This document shows positions 31,210 through 41,100 of a DNA stretch of 63,497 nucleotides, one piece after another. The notes beneath the pieces were generated by a model, which saw only the letters and a program-made list of their open reading frames with translations, had not been told where the DNA came from and did no database searches. Made by a program: the position numbers and the translations under genes. The DNA is taken from NCBI GenBank assembly GCA_033763655.1, contig JANRKD010000022.1, forward strand, positions 1 to 63,497, in the 5' to 3' direction. The DNA is from QFOX01 sp033763655. Its GTDB lineage: Bacteria > Pseudomonadota > Alphaproteobacteria > Rickettsiales > UBA3002. Each line of letters starts with the position of its first letter. The stretch's first letter is position 1.

Positions 31210-32397
31210 TTATCCCCGCGCGGCGACCGCGATGCGGCGTTCGACCTGCGGTTGGGCATACAGGCTCATCAGCGGTTCGTCGCGCACCAGCACGGGCTGG
31301 TGGGCGAGCGAAAAGCCGTTGAAGCGCGTCGCCATGGTGCGGCCATAGGCGCCGAGCTGGCCGATTTCGAGGTAGTCCCCCTCCTGCACGTCGGCAGGCA
31401 GCATGAACGGGCCTTTCATGAAATCGAGCGTGTCGCAGGTCGGGCCGTAGAAACTGAAGCCTTTTTCTGCTTCCGCACCGCGCCGCCCAAGCAAACGCGC
31501 CGGGAAGATGAATTTTGGCGTGCCCGCATCGAACAGCGAGCCGTAGGTGCCGTCGTTGAGGTAGAGGAAGTCGCCTTTGCGTGCATCGACCCGCACCACC
31601 ACCGAACCCGATTCAGCGACCAGCGCGCGGCCCGGCTCGCACATCAGGGCGCAGCCATGCGCCTTCACGAGGTCCCGCGCGGCATCGTGGATGGCGGCGA
31701 AATAGCTGCCAAGGTCGGGCGGGGTCATGCCCGGGTAGATCGACGGAAATCCACCGCCGACATCGAGCGAATCAATCCGCACGCCCGATTGCTTGACCAC
31801 TTGCCGTGCCAGTTTGATGGCCAGCTTGTAGGCGTCCGGGTGCATGCATTGCGAGCCGACATGGAAGCACACGCCCGCATGCGCCGCTACCGCGCGCACG
31901 CGCTCCAGCAATCTGGGGGCGGCGTCGAGCGTGGCGCCGAATTTATCGGTCAGCGCCAGTTCGGCGTAAGTGTTGGGGATGGCGATGCGCACATGCAGCC
32001 CGAGATCCTCGGCGTATTTGGTTTCGACCAGAATTTTGGCGAGCTCTTCCTCGGAATCGAGCGAGAAATGGCGCACGCCGTAGGTGAAATACGCCTCGCG
32101 GATAGCATGGCGGGATTTCACCGTATGCATGAAGTAAAGCTCCGCCTCGGGGAACAGCCCGCGCACCATTGCCACTTCGTGCAAGCTGGCGACGTCGAAC
32201 TTGCGTACGCCATGCGCCCACAAATCCTTGAGCACGTGCTCGTCGGGATTGGTTTTAACGGCATAGAGTACCGCCCCGCGAAAACGCGACGCGAACAAAT
32301 CCACCGCGCGTTTCAGCGCATGCGGACGATAAATAACGACGGCCTGTTCAGGCCGCAAATGCTTTACAGCGGAATCGGACGATGTGTAGCTTCGCAT
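31210..32397 (-). CDS. Ornithine/lysine decarboxylase, alanine-racemase fold
   Basis: 395 residues from ATG 32397, with GAGGG 9 bases upstream; the open frame extends to 32442. A fold-type III PLP decarboxylase: the Schiff-base lysine in YAVKTNP, the phosphate-binding glycines in LDVGGGFPS, MCEPGRALVAES, and the catalytic cysteine loop YGPTCDTLDFM. It turns ornithine into putrescine for polyamine synthesis in the cytoplasm. The deoxyhypusine-synthase-like gene follows. A 145-base leader resembling the alphaproteobacterial speF element precedes it, so polyamine-dependent control is likely. Confidence 0.9.
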   Translation of the reverse strand: MRSYTSSDSAVKHLRPEQAVVIYRPHALKRAVDLFASRFRGAVLYAVKTNPDEHVLKDLWAHGVRKFDVASLHEVAMVRGLFPEAELYFMHTVKSRHAIREAYFTYGVRHFSLDSEEELAKILVETKYAEDLGLHVRIAIPNTYAELALTDKFGATLDAAPRLLERVRAVAAHAGVCFHVGSQCMHPDAYKLAIKLARQVVKQSGVRIDSLDVGGGFPSIYPGMTPPDLGSYFAAIHDAARDLVKAHGCALMCEPGRALVAESGSVVVRVDARKGDFLYLNDGTYGSLFDAGTPKFIFPARLLGRRGAEAEKGFSFYGPTCDTLDFMKGPFMLPADVQEGDYLEIGQLGAYGRTMATRFNGFSLAHQPVLVRDEPLMSLYAQPQVERRIAVAARG

Positions 32398-32545
32398 CTC
32401 ATAAACCCTCGTTAGTACGTTAACCAAAACGCACCAGCACACCTTGCGACGGATTTATGACAGCAGTGCCAAGGTCACCTTGCTTAGTCACGAAAACCTG
32501 TGACTCCCTAGGGATCTCTACACGCCATGGGGTTATGCGGCCGAC
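32398..32545 (-). ncRNA. Candidate speF-type leader RNA of the ornithine decarboxylase gene
   Basis: The 148 bases between the decarboxylase start and its -10 element. On the minus strand they contain GAGTCACAGG-ttttc-GTGAC, a stem-forming pair, the conserved-looking AAGGTGACCTTGGCACTGC and GTGCTGGTGCGTTTTGG, then GAGGG before the ATG. The speF leader is a known structured element upstream of ornithine decarboxylase genes in alphaproteobacteria. The assignment is from position and general look, not from an alignment. Confidence 0.5.
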
Positions 32546-32549
32546 TCCA

Positions 32550-32576
32550 ATTATAGATGGGTTTACGGTTTGTAAA
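32550..32576 (-). promoter_or_regulatory. Candidate promoter of the ornithine decarboxylase gene
   Basis: On the minus strand TTTACA (complement of 32571-32576) and a perfect TATAAT (complement of 32550-32555) are 15 bases apart, slightly short. It lies about 150 bases upstream of the decarboxylase start, leaving room for the structured leader. Confidence 0.4.
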
Positions 32577-32612
32577 GTAAAAATAGTACTACGAAATGTT
32601 ACAGGCAGCATT

Positions 32613-32634
32613 TTTGCCACAGCCCTGTGGCAAA
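32613..32634 (-). terminator. Hairpin after pelG
   Basis: TTTGCCACAG / CTGTGGCAAA with almost no loop, about 20 bases beyond the pelG stop on the minus strand. AA rather than a U run follows, so it may be a weak terminator or a stabilising 3' hairpin. Confidence 0.4.
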
Positions 32635-32653
32635 GCGGGCGCGGGCAGCGGCG

Positions 32654-34123
32654 CTACGCCTTGCCGGGATGTAGGATTTCCGTGCGGTCCACGCCCATGT
32701 TGAAGACGCCCGCATGCTCCTCGTAATCGGCGGAAGTGTGCCCTTTGGGCAATTTCACCGAGTTATTGTTGCTGATGAAGGCATGGTACGGCAGCTTGCG
32801 CACATGGTTGAGCAGGATGGCGGCGGCGAGGAAGAAGGTCAGCGCCGAGGCAAGGAAGAAGCCGTAGCCATAGAACGCGTAGCCCTGCGCCATGAACAGC
32901 AGCGTAAAGAAGGTGTTGCTGGCGAGGTAGAAGACGAAAATCCACATGTTTTTGCGCCGGCAGTCGAAATAGCTGAGGATGATGGTCGCAAACAGCAGCA
33001 GCACCTGGAAAAACGAACCAAGCACACCGAGGCGGAAAATCCCCAGCTGCACAAAGAACATGCGCAGATGTTCAAAAATCTGCGGCGCGAGGAGGATGAA
33101 CAGGAAAGCCAGCACGCCCTGAATGACCACGATGCTGCGTGCGCCCTCGATAATCGCGCCGATGATTTTGGCATGGAACTGGCGGATGCGGCGCAGGCTG
33201 GCATGGGCGAGGATATTGCCATAAAAGCGGCGGTAATGGTGGAAGAAGTTGGTCTCGATGGAAAAGACAAACAGCGCAATCGAGGGCAGGATGGTCATTG
33301 CGGCAAGGAACATCGCCGAGTCATAATCGGGGAAGAAGCGTAGCTTAGAATCCAGTTGCACCGATTCGGGCGCAAACCACATCAGCCATTTATCGATCCA
33401 CAGCGCGGCGTTGTAGCAGAAGCCGCCGACCGCCAGCTCCCAGTATTTTTTCCAGAACGGCAGAATCGCAAACTGGGTGGTGAGGCGGTAGGGGTATTCC
33501 GAGAAAATGCGCCCGGCGAGCATAAAGACGATAATCGACAGGCCGATATTATAGCCCGCGACCATGCCCGCCGCGTTGTATTTCATGAGGTATTCCGCCG
33601 CGATGACGGCCACCACCATGCCGATGATGAATGTCCAGGTCACCGAGGAGAAATCCTTGAGAGCGGTGAGGTACACCGACAGCAGCCAGACCGCCGCAAT
33701 CAGGAACATGTTGGCAAAACCCGCGAGGCGAAGCTCGATGGGCATGGCGAAGTAAAACCCATAAAAGAAGACGCCGAGCGCGAGGTTGAAGCCGAACACC
33801 ATGAGCATGCTTTCGAGCATAACCGTCGGCGTGCTGGTGACGTTTTTGACGTGAATCTGGTCGGCGAGGTAGCGCGTCATGATGAAATAGACGGGCGCCG
33901 ACAGGGCGAGCGAGAACGAGAAATTATAGACAATCACCCCGCGGAAATTGAGGAGCTCGACATTGCTGCTGCCGCCGTAAAGGTAGGTGGTAAAAGCCAG
34001 CGCCACGACAGTGAACAACCACGGCCCGGCAATCGCAAACATCGAGTGCAGGTAGGCCCCGGCGATGCCCATCAGGTCGTCGCGCCGCGCCATTTTATTC
34101 AATTCAAAGCCAATGCCTGCCAT
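32654..34123 (-). CDS. pelG: Pel exopolysaccharide transporter PelG
   Basis: 489 residues with about 12 membrane helices. The N-terminus MAGIGFELNKMARRDDLMG is a hallmark of PelG. PelG belongs to the MOP/PST flippase-like superfamily and, with PelD, PelE and PelF, forms the inner-membrane complex that makes and exports Pel polysaccharide. Long hydrophobic runs alternate with short charged loops throughout. It is the last gene of the operon and starts 12 bases after pelF ends. Downstream is a hairpin. Confidence 0.92.
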   Translation of the reverse strand: MAGIGFELNKMARRDDLMGIAGAYLHSMFAIAGPWLFTVVALAFTTYLYGGSSNVELLNFRGVIVYNFSFSLALSAPVYFIMTRYLADQIHVKNVTSTPTVMLESMLMVFGFNLALGVFFYGFYFAMPIELRLAGFANMFLIAAVWLLSVYLTALKDFSSVTWTFIIGMVVAVIAAEYLMKYNAAGMVAGYNIGLSIIVFMLAGRIFSEYPYRLTTQFAILPFWKKYWELAVGGFCYNAALWIDKWLMWFAPESVQLDSKLRFFPDYDSAMFLAAMTILPSIALFVFSIETNFFHHYRRFYGNILAHASLRRIRQFHAKIIGAIIEGARSIVVIQGVLAFLFILLAPQIFEHLRMFFVQLGIFRLGVLGSFFQVLLLFATIILSYFDCRRKNMWIFVFYLASNTFFTLLFMAQGYAFYGYGFFLASALTFFLAAAILLNHVRKLPYHAFISNNNSVKLPKGHTSADYEEHAGVFNMGVDRTEILHPGKA

Positions 34124-34135
34124 GGTAAAACTCCG

Positions 34136-35665
34136 TTACGCCCGCCGCAGATGTTCTGCGTATAAGGTGCGGTATGCCTGATGTTGGATGCCCTCGTTGT
34201 AATACTGCGCGACGCGCGTGGAAATGGTGGTACTCGCCGCGTCGTAGAGTGCCGTGTCGCTAAGCAGCGTGAACACGGCATCCGCCGTTGCGGCAGGGCT
34301 GGCCAGCGGGGTGACGATGCCGCCCATGCCCAGATGCGGTGCCTCCTCGGGTGTGCCTTCGATCAGCTCGCGGCAGGAGCCGACATCCGTCGCCACAATC
34401 GGGATGCCCGCCGCGCCTGCTTCGAGCATGACCAGTGGCTGTGCCTCGGAGATGCTGGTCAGCACCAGCACGTCGATGCGCGGCAGGTAATCATCGACCT
34501 TCGCCTGCCCGGTGAAGGTGATGGTCTGCTCCAGCCCGAGCAGTTGCACGAGGTGGGTGCATTCGGTGTAGTAATCCGCATCCTCGTCGGTTGGTCCGAT
34601 GATGTAGGCTTTCATTTCGGGCGCGGTCTGGCGTAGCAGGCCGCAGGCACGGATGAAGGTTTTGACATCTTTGATCGGCACGACGCGGCCAATGAAGCCG
34701 ATGGTCGGTGTGTCGCCACGGCGATGCGCGAGTGCGCCGAAGCGCTGGATATCGACGCCATTCGGGATAATTTGCAATTTTTCGGCGGGCGCGCCGTCTT
34801 CGAGTTGCGGCTTCTGGTTGCCCGCAAACAGGGTGATGATGCGGTCGCTGGCCTCGTAGCAGACGCGGCTGAAATTATTGATCGAGTCGATCCACATGTC
34901 GCGCAGGTCGCGGCGCGGCTTGTCGATGGTCAGCGCTTTGCTGGAGGTTGCTTCCAGCCAGTCGGCGGCGGTGACCTCGATGCGGCGTTCGTTGGTGTAG
35001 ATGCCGTGCTCGGTCACGAACACCGGTTTGCCGGTTTCGACCTTGGCGCGCGCCGCCATCAGCCCCGCGTAGCCGGTGGACATGGCATGGTAGATATCGG
35101 CCTGCGGCAGGGCAGCCAGCAACACCGAATAAAGGCCACCGGCAATCGCCCGGTATGACCAGAAATAATCGAGGAAAGAATGGTCGGGAAAGCCACTTTC
35201 ATACAGATCCACCAGTTGTTTCCATGCTTCCTCGCGGTCGAGCAGGGCGGCGGTGCCCAGGCTCGCGCGGCTGCCGCGCAGCACGTCCATGATGGTTTTA
35301 AGGTCGGAAAGCGGCATCGGTTTGGCGCCGGTGAGGTTTGCCAGCGGCGCGCGCAGCGCGCGGTGCAGGCGGCTTGCCAGCCCGGTATCGATGGCGGCGC
35401 CGGTAGGCAGGTCGTTGAGGCGGATGGTGGTTAACCCGACCACATTACTCGGCAGGTCGTAACGCAGGGTCAGGTCGCCGTCGCGTGGCATAATGGCGCA
35501 GATATGGAACGACAGGTGGCTCTGCTCGTGCAGCAGCCCGTGTGCCCAGCCCGAGACGCCGCCCGTGACATACGGGTAGCTGCCTTCGAGAATCAGGCAG
35601 ACATCGGCTTTCTGGCGGCTGCCGCGCGCGGTGTGGCTCGACGATGCGGGAGGATTTCTGGTCAT
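34136..35665 (-). CDS. pelF: Pel glycosyltransferase PelF (GT4)
   Basis: 509 residues. Cytoplasmic GT-B glycosyltransferase that polymerises the Pel sugar chain from UDP-N-acetylhexosamine precursors. The N-terminus ADVCLILEGSYPYVTGGVSG is typical of PelF. The C-terminal Rossmann half shows IGFIGRVVPIKDVKTFIRA and the EX7E motif in SEAQPLVMLEAGAAG. It lies between pelE, one base away, and pelG, so translation is coupled. Confidence 0.93.
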   Translation of the reverse strand: MTRNPPASSSHTARGSRQKADVCLILEGSYPYVTGGVSGWAHGLLHEQSHLSFHICAIMPRDGDLTLRYDLPSNVVGLTTIRLNDLPTGAAIDTGLASRLHRALRAPLANLTGAKPMPLSDLKTIMDVLRGSRASLGTAALLDREEAWKQLVDLYESGFPDHSFLDYFWSYRAIAGGLYSVLLAALPQADIYHAMSTGYAGLMAARAKVETGKPVFVTEHGIYTNERRIEVTAADWLEATSSKALTIDKPRRDLRDMWIDSINNFSRVCYEASDRIITLFAGNQKPQLEDGAPAEKLQIIPNGVDIQRFGALAHRRGDTPTIGFIGRVVPIKDVKTFIRACGLLRQTAPEMKAYIIGPTDEDADYYTECTHLVQLLGLEQTITFTGQAKVDDYLPRIDVLVLTSISEAQPLVMLEAGAAGIPIVATDVGSCRELIEGTPEEAPHLGMGGIVTPLASPAATADAVFTLLSDTALYDAASTTISTRVAQYYNEGIQHQAYRTLYAEHLRRA

Positions 35666-35666
35666 G

Positions 35667-36797
35667 TCATGCTACCTGCATCCATAAGGTGACGGCGTCG
35701 CGCACATCCTGCGGCATTTCTTCCTGCCGGGTGATGTCGCGGCCAAATTCCAACACGGCGTGGCGCACGTCGCGATACTGGCCAAGGCGGAACAGGGATT
35801 CGAAATACCAGAGCACCAGGCTGTTCACTTTCCAGCCGCGATCCAGCGCCGCACGGAACCAGTCGGCCGCCTCTGCCCATTGCTCGGCGCGGTAGAGCAG
35901 GCGGCCAATGGCCACCCACGCCTCCGCCGAGTTGGGATCTTGCTGCAAATACGCTTTATAGGTGCTGATGGCGCGGCTGCGGTTGAGCTTTTCGAGCTCG
36001 CCATCGAGCACGCCGGTGAAGGCGTAATCGTCGTAGAATTTGGCGAGGGCCAGTGTCAGCGTCGCGTCGCCGGGGTGTTTGGTGCGCGCCAGTTCGATAC
36101 GCGCGAGTTTCGCGGCGAATTCGCGTTCCACCTTCGCGATGGCGGTCGCCGCCTGCACGCGGATGGTGTTGTTGCCATCGGCGAGCGCGGCTTTGAACGC
36201 GCCCGCAAAACGCGGCGAAAAGCGCGAAGTCATTTTTGCCAGCGCCCGGCGTTTCTGGTTTTCCGAACCAAGGCGCATCACATCGGCAAAGGGCATGACA
36301 CTGTAGGCGCTCGGGTTTTCGTCCAGCCCTTCGGTGATGCTGTCGTAAATCGTCTGCGCGTCGGTGGTCTGGTCGGTCGGGAAAATCGTCTCGTACCATT
36401 CGCGGAAATGGTGCGAGCGCCCACGGAAAATGACGGTGAAGAGAAACCCGGCCAGCGCTCCCACCGCACCGAAAATGCCGGTGACGCTGGCAACAATCGC
36501 CAGCAGTGCGAGGTGCTGCACGTCGAGGCCCTTGCGGTAGTTGGCATAGGCAATCAGCGCCACCACCGCCGAAATGAACAGGTGCAGCGCCACCGGCAAG
36601 GTTGGCGATACCCCCGCACCAAGGAAGAGGTAGAGGTTGAAGCCATGGGCGGCGATGAGCAGCAGCGCCACCACCAGAAACAGGCCGTTGGTAGCCGTTG
36701 CCGGCGTCACGCGGTGGGCGTCGTGGATATCCTCGGGGTTGAGGATACCCTCGACATACTGCGCGTAGTCGATGGCGCTGGGGTTAGCGGACTTCAT
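35667..36797 (-). CDS. pelE: Pel complex membrane protein PelE
   Basis: 376 residues from ATG 36797; a GTG at 36806 is an alternative. Three or so N-terminal membrane segments (NGLFLVVALLLIAAHGFNLY, VALHLFISAVVALIAYANY, LLAIVASVTGIFGAVGALAG) are followed by a cytoplasmic part with TPR-like helices (DPNSAEAWVAIGRLLYRAEQ). That layout is known for PelE, which joins PelD and PelG in the synthase complex. The start overlaps the end of pelD by 14 bases. Confidence 0.88.
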   Translation of the reverse strand: MKSANPSAIDYAQYVEGILNPEDIHDAHRVTPATATNGLFLVVALLLIAAHGFNLYLFLGAGVSPTLPVALHLFISAVVALIAYANYRKGLDVQHLALLAIVASVTGIFGAVGALAGFLFTVIFRGRSHHFREWYETIFPTDQTTDAQTIYDSITEGLDENPSAYSVMPFADVMRLGSENQKRRALAKMTSRFSPRFAGAFKAALADGNNTIRVQAATAIAKVEREFAAKLARIELARTKHPGDATLTLALAKFYDDYAFTGVLDGELEKLNRSRAISTYKAYLQQDPNSAEAWVAIGRLLYRAEQWAEAADWFRAALDRGWKVNSLVLWYFESLFRLGQYRDVRHAVLEFGRDITRQEEMPQDVRDAVTLWMQVA

Positions 36798-38133
36798 GAA
36801 GCGCACTCACGATGTAGTTGAAGCTGATGCCGCTTTTACCGCGCAGATGACGTTCCATATCCTTGGCGATTTTATCGCGCACGATGGCCGCGCCCGCCTG
36901 CGCCGTCGCCGGCAGAAGGATGGAGTATTCCTCGCCGTCGGTCTGGTAGTCGAAGGCGAGATCGACGCTGCGCAGCACGGTTTTTACCGATTCGGCAATC
37001 TGGCGTGCGACGGTGACGCGCTCGGCGTCGCTGAGGGTTTTTGCGTCGTTGAGTTTAATCACCAGCATGCTTAAAGGAAAGCCGACCCGCTTGGCGAGCG
37101 TGCGCATATAGTCGCTCTGGCGGCGGAAGTAGCTGTAGCTGAGCAGGTTGCGCTCGGGGTTGATAATTGCCTCGGCCTTGACGCTCTGGTAGTTGCGGGC
37201 GTTGACCAGCGAGGTGCCGATCCACTCGCACAGCGCGCGGAAGGTTTCCACCGTGTTGAGCGACAGCGCGGTGAAATCGAGCTGCTCGATTTTCAGCATG
37301 CCGATGACGCGGTCATTGGTCGGGTCGAGAACCGGGCCAGCGACGATGCCCTGACCGTCGAGCGCCATCTCGTGCTCCTCGTTCGCGACCACCAGCAGTT
37401 CGCGCTGGCCGACCACCGCCTGAAACAGCGGGCTGAAGGAGTCGATCTCCTGGGCGTATTTTTCCTCGGCGCCCCAGCCGTGGATGATGGTCGCGTTCAG
37501 TTTGTTGTCGTGCAGCAACGACAGCGAAAATTTCTGCGGCCCGAGCACCGATTTCACGAGGCGCTCAACGCCCTGCATCACCGATTTCGGGTCGAGCGTT
37601 TCGACCGCCTTGGCCGCGCGGTAGGCATCAATCGACGAAAGCAACTGGCCGGAAACCTGGATTTCCAGCGATTCCTTGCGCTGTTTAACAAAATTGTAGG
37701 AGCTCGAAATCAGCTCCTCGCGCTGGTGCGATTCGGCCACCTCGCGGCTGAGCAGGTTGCGCTCGCGGATATGGCGCTGGCGTAGCTCGCCCAGAATCCA
37801 GCCGCCGACCAGCCACAAGATCGGGTTGACGGAAACCGAGAACAGCCAGTCATAATGGTTCATGCCTTCGGCCTGCACGGGCAGGTTGCCGACGAAATAG
37901 AACAGCGTCGCCGCGAGCGCGGCAATCAGGCCTTCCGCCGTGCCGTATTGCGCGGCGATGAGCAGCACCACAATCCAGAACGGGTGGGGGTTCACCTCCC
38001 AGAAGCGGTTGCCGGAGAACACGAACATATCAAGCAGCGTGAGGACGATAAGGCCCGCAAACATCTCAACAAGCGCCGACAGGCGAATGCCGAGGATGCG
38101 GCGGTGGTGGTGAGGATGGGGTTCGTTTGCCAT
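36784..38133 (-). CDS. pelD: Cyclic-di-GMP receptor PelD
   Basis: 449 residues. The N-terminal about 120 residues hold four membrane segments (SALVEMFAGLIVLTLLDMFV; WIVVLLIAAQYGTAEGLIAA and others). Then comes a GAF domain (about 165-310) and a degenerate GGDEF domain whose active site reads TDGEEY (398-403), so it cannot make cyclic-di-GMP. An RxxD motif is present at 388-391 (RSVD), the type of site through which Pseudomonas PelD binds cyclic-di-GMP and switches on Pel synthesis. Post-translational control by that messenger is therefore likely, by inference. It follows pelB by 19 bases, where pelC would be expected. Confidence 0.9.
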   Translation of the reverse strand: MANEPHPHHHRRILGIRLSALVEMFAGLIVLTLLDMFVFSGNRFWEVNPHPFWIVVLLIAAQYGTAEGLIAALAATLFYFVGNLPVQAEGMNHYDWLFSVSVNPILWLVGGWILGELRQRHIRERNLLSREVAESHQREELISSSYNFVKQRKESLEIQVSGQLLSSIDAYRAAKAVETLDPKSVMQGVERLVKSVLGPQKFSLSLLHDNKLNATIIHGWGAEEKYAQEIDSFSPLFQAVVGQRELLVVANEEHEMALDGQGIVAGPVLDPTNDRVIGMLKIEQLDFTALSLNTVETFRALCEWIGTSLVNARNYQSVKAEAIINPERNLLSYSYFRRQSDYMRTLAKRVGFPLSMLVIKLNDAKTLSDAERVTVARQIAESVKTVLRSVDLAFDYQTDGEEYSILLPATAQAGAAIVRDKIAKDMERHLRGKSGISFNYIVSALHEVR

Positions 38134-38152
38134 GGGGTTCCTTTGCCTCGTA

Positions 38153-41100
38153 TTAAAATTTGTAGAGAATATCCGCGCCGAGATTCAGCTGGTTATTGTC
38201 GGTATCGTTGGTTTCCTGCGCATAGCGCGCGCGGCCGCCAAGCTGCCAGTTTTTATCGAGATCGTGATCGACGCGCACCTCGCCCAGCGGGCTGAAGCCG
38301 CCGTTGATGCGGTCGTAAGCGACGCCTGCGACCAGCAGGGCGTGGGTGGCCGCCGTCCAGTCGTTGCGGTAGATGCCGGTGAGGGCGTGGACTTCGCGGG
38401 TGTTGATGGGCAGCAGGAAGTAGCTGTTGCCAAAGCTGTCGAGGCGGCTGTCGGGCTTGCCGCCGGTGCGGTATTCGCCGTCGAAGCCATAGGCCACGCC
38501 GAGATAGGGCCGGCCCTCACCCTGCGCCTGAATATCCTGCACCAGATTGGCGCGTAGCAGGGCGGTCTGCGCGACGTCGTCAGCCTCGGAGATGCTGTAG
38601 TTATTGTACGAGGCTTCCATGCTGGCATGAAGGGTCGGGCGCAGGGTCGCGCGGTGCTTGAAGCCGAGGCGGTCGCGCGTGGTATCCTCGAACACCGCTT
38701 CGATAAAATCCCAGTACGGGCGCTGCCATTCGCCGATCAGTTCCGTGCGGCCGAGCGGGTTGTTGAAGGCGAAGGTGCCGCCGCCGCCGATAGTGTCGTT
38801 ATTGGCGAACAGCGACAGTTGCGCGCGCGCGCCGTTGTCGAAATTATAGGCGGTGTAAAGCTCACCGTTCTGGCGCGTGACGCTGAAATCATCAATCACG
38901 CCATCGCGCGCGCGGCGGGTCTGGTCGGTGTCCATCACGTCGTTTTGTGCGCTGAGGCCGAACTCGAGGTGCGGGTCGGTATGCACCACGCCCGAGAGGG
39001 TGGTAATCTGCTCGTCATTCTTGCCAAGGCCGCGATATTCGTGGTCGAGTTTCGCGTAGCTGGTGCCCATGCGCACTTTGCGGATATTCTGCGCCTGCAG
39101 GGTGAAATCCTCGTTCTCGGGCGCGGCGGCCTGAGCCTGCGTGATGAGCTTCTGCGCTTCCCCGAGCTGGCCGTCGGCACTGGCGAGCGACGCCTCGTAG
39201 CTGAGCAGTTGCGGGTCGTTCGGGTAATACTGCCGCACCGCTGCCAGCCGCGCGCGGGCCTTATCGGCCTGCCCGGATTCCTGTTCGATGCGGGCATAGA
39301 GCAGTTGCAGGCGCAAATCCTGCTGGCGCTGCAGTTCGATTTGCGGGGCGTCGGCGGGTGCCGCTTCGGCCACTACCGCGAACTGCGTGTCCGAGGTCGG
39401 GATGTAACGCACCACATAGCCCGGTTTGGCCGAAATGGTCAGGCTGTCATAGCCAAGATGGGTGGTTTCAACCCAGCCGGTTGTGCCTGCCTGCGCCGGG
39501 ACGACCGGGTTTTTGCCGTCGAGCGGCCGGGTGAAGGAAATTTTCAGCGCGCGGCCATCGTCGAGTTTCTGCACCGAGGCGGTGTGCGCCGACCGGCCGA
39601 CCAGTGCCGCGCCCTTGCGGTAATAGGGCGAGGATTTGTCGTACTGGTTGGCGATGCGACTGGCGTCGTCGAGGTATTTATATTCGATGAGCACGCTCAT
39701 GTAATCGGCGAGCAGGCCTTTATCGTCGGGGTATTGTTCGAGCAGCTGGTCGAACCCGGCTTTGGCATCCGCATGGTGGCCGAGGCGGAACTGCGCGGTA
39801 TAAAGGCGCGACAGCGCATCCGGCGCGCTGGCGCCCGCCTGCGCGGTGCGGGCGATGACCTCGCGGTATTGCGCTTCGGCACCCGCCTGATTGCCCTGAC
39901 GGCGCAGCAATTCGGCTTTGTAGAAATGCGCCTGCGCCGGGTCGGTTTCGGCGTCGGGTGATTGCTGCTGGATGGCGAGGTACTGGTTCAGGTTCTTCTC
40001 GGCTTCGGCGAATCTGCCTTTGCCAAAATCGAGCGTGGCCATGCGGCTGAGGGCAAGGGCGTTGTTCGGGTCGAGCGCCAGCACGCGGCGGTAGCCGTTG
40101 ATCGCCGCCTCGCGGAAGCCGAAGCTTTGCCCGGTGGTGGCATAATCGAGCAGGGCGGGGACGTCGCTCGTCTGCGCGACCCAGTCATGCATGGCCGTGT
40201 CGTAATGTGCCCGGCTGCCGGTGGTGGCGAGGATGCGGAAATATTTTTGGCGCAGCGGACGGTTGTAGAGCGCATCCGGGGTGGCGCTGACATAATGAAG
40301 GATGCTCTGGTCGTCGGCGACGTTGCTGACCAGCTCGGCCCAGCGTTGTTTGTCGTAGGCATTGGCCGTTGCGGCGCGCTGCTGCACCCAGGCCAGCTCC
40401 TCGCCACGGAGCGCACCGCCCCAGAGATAGAGCAGGTCTTTGACTTCCTGCGAATCGGCGGCTTTGTCTTTGGCGAGATCCCTGAACACGGGGATCGCAT
40501 CGGCTTTGTAGCCCCCTTCGAGCAGGGCGAAGGCCGCCGCGCGTTTATTGTCGGCGCGGGTGGCCGGGTCGTTGGCAATGGCCAGCCACTGCGCGCGCGA
40601 GAGTTTGGCGGGCGCTGCCCCACCGGCTTTGGGTTTTTGCGTCAGCTGTGCGAACATTTTTTTCCATGCCCCGCCACGCGCGGTAGCGTTCGCCTTGGCG
40701 TAGGGAACGACCTCGGCCTTGCGGCCATGGTTGATGAGGATGTAGGCGTAATTCAACTGCTGGCGGTCGTCGCCACGGCCCGATTGCAACGCCGCGCGCG
40801 CATAATCGCCCAGCTCCTTGCGGGCGGCGGCATCCTTGCGCGCCAGCGTGCTTAAGGTCGAAAGGTAAAGCCCGTCATCGCTGCCTTCCTCCTTGATCTG
40901 TTCGCGCAGGAAGGGCAGCGCTTTATCATGTGCGCCCGCACCGATAAAGGCGGCGACCAGAATGTTGCGGTGCATCGGCGAGGGGTCGCGGGCATAGAGG
41001 CGCTCGGCGATGTCGCTGGCGACAGTGCCGCGCCGGCGGTCATTGGCGAGGTAGAATAATTCCTGCAATTGCCCGACCGGCACCTGGTTGGCCTGTGCCT

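Noticed and set aside
38627..39961. Long open frame opposite pelB (and similar ones opposite rpoB, rpoC and pelB)
   Set aside because: High-GC shadow of a confidently identified gene; the translation is His/Arg/Gly-rich without domain character.
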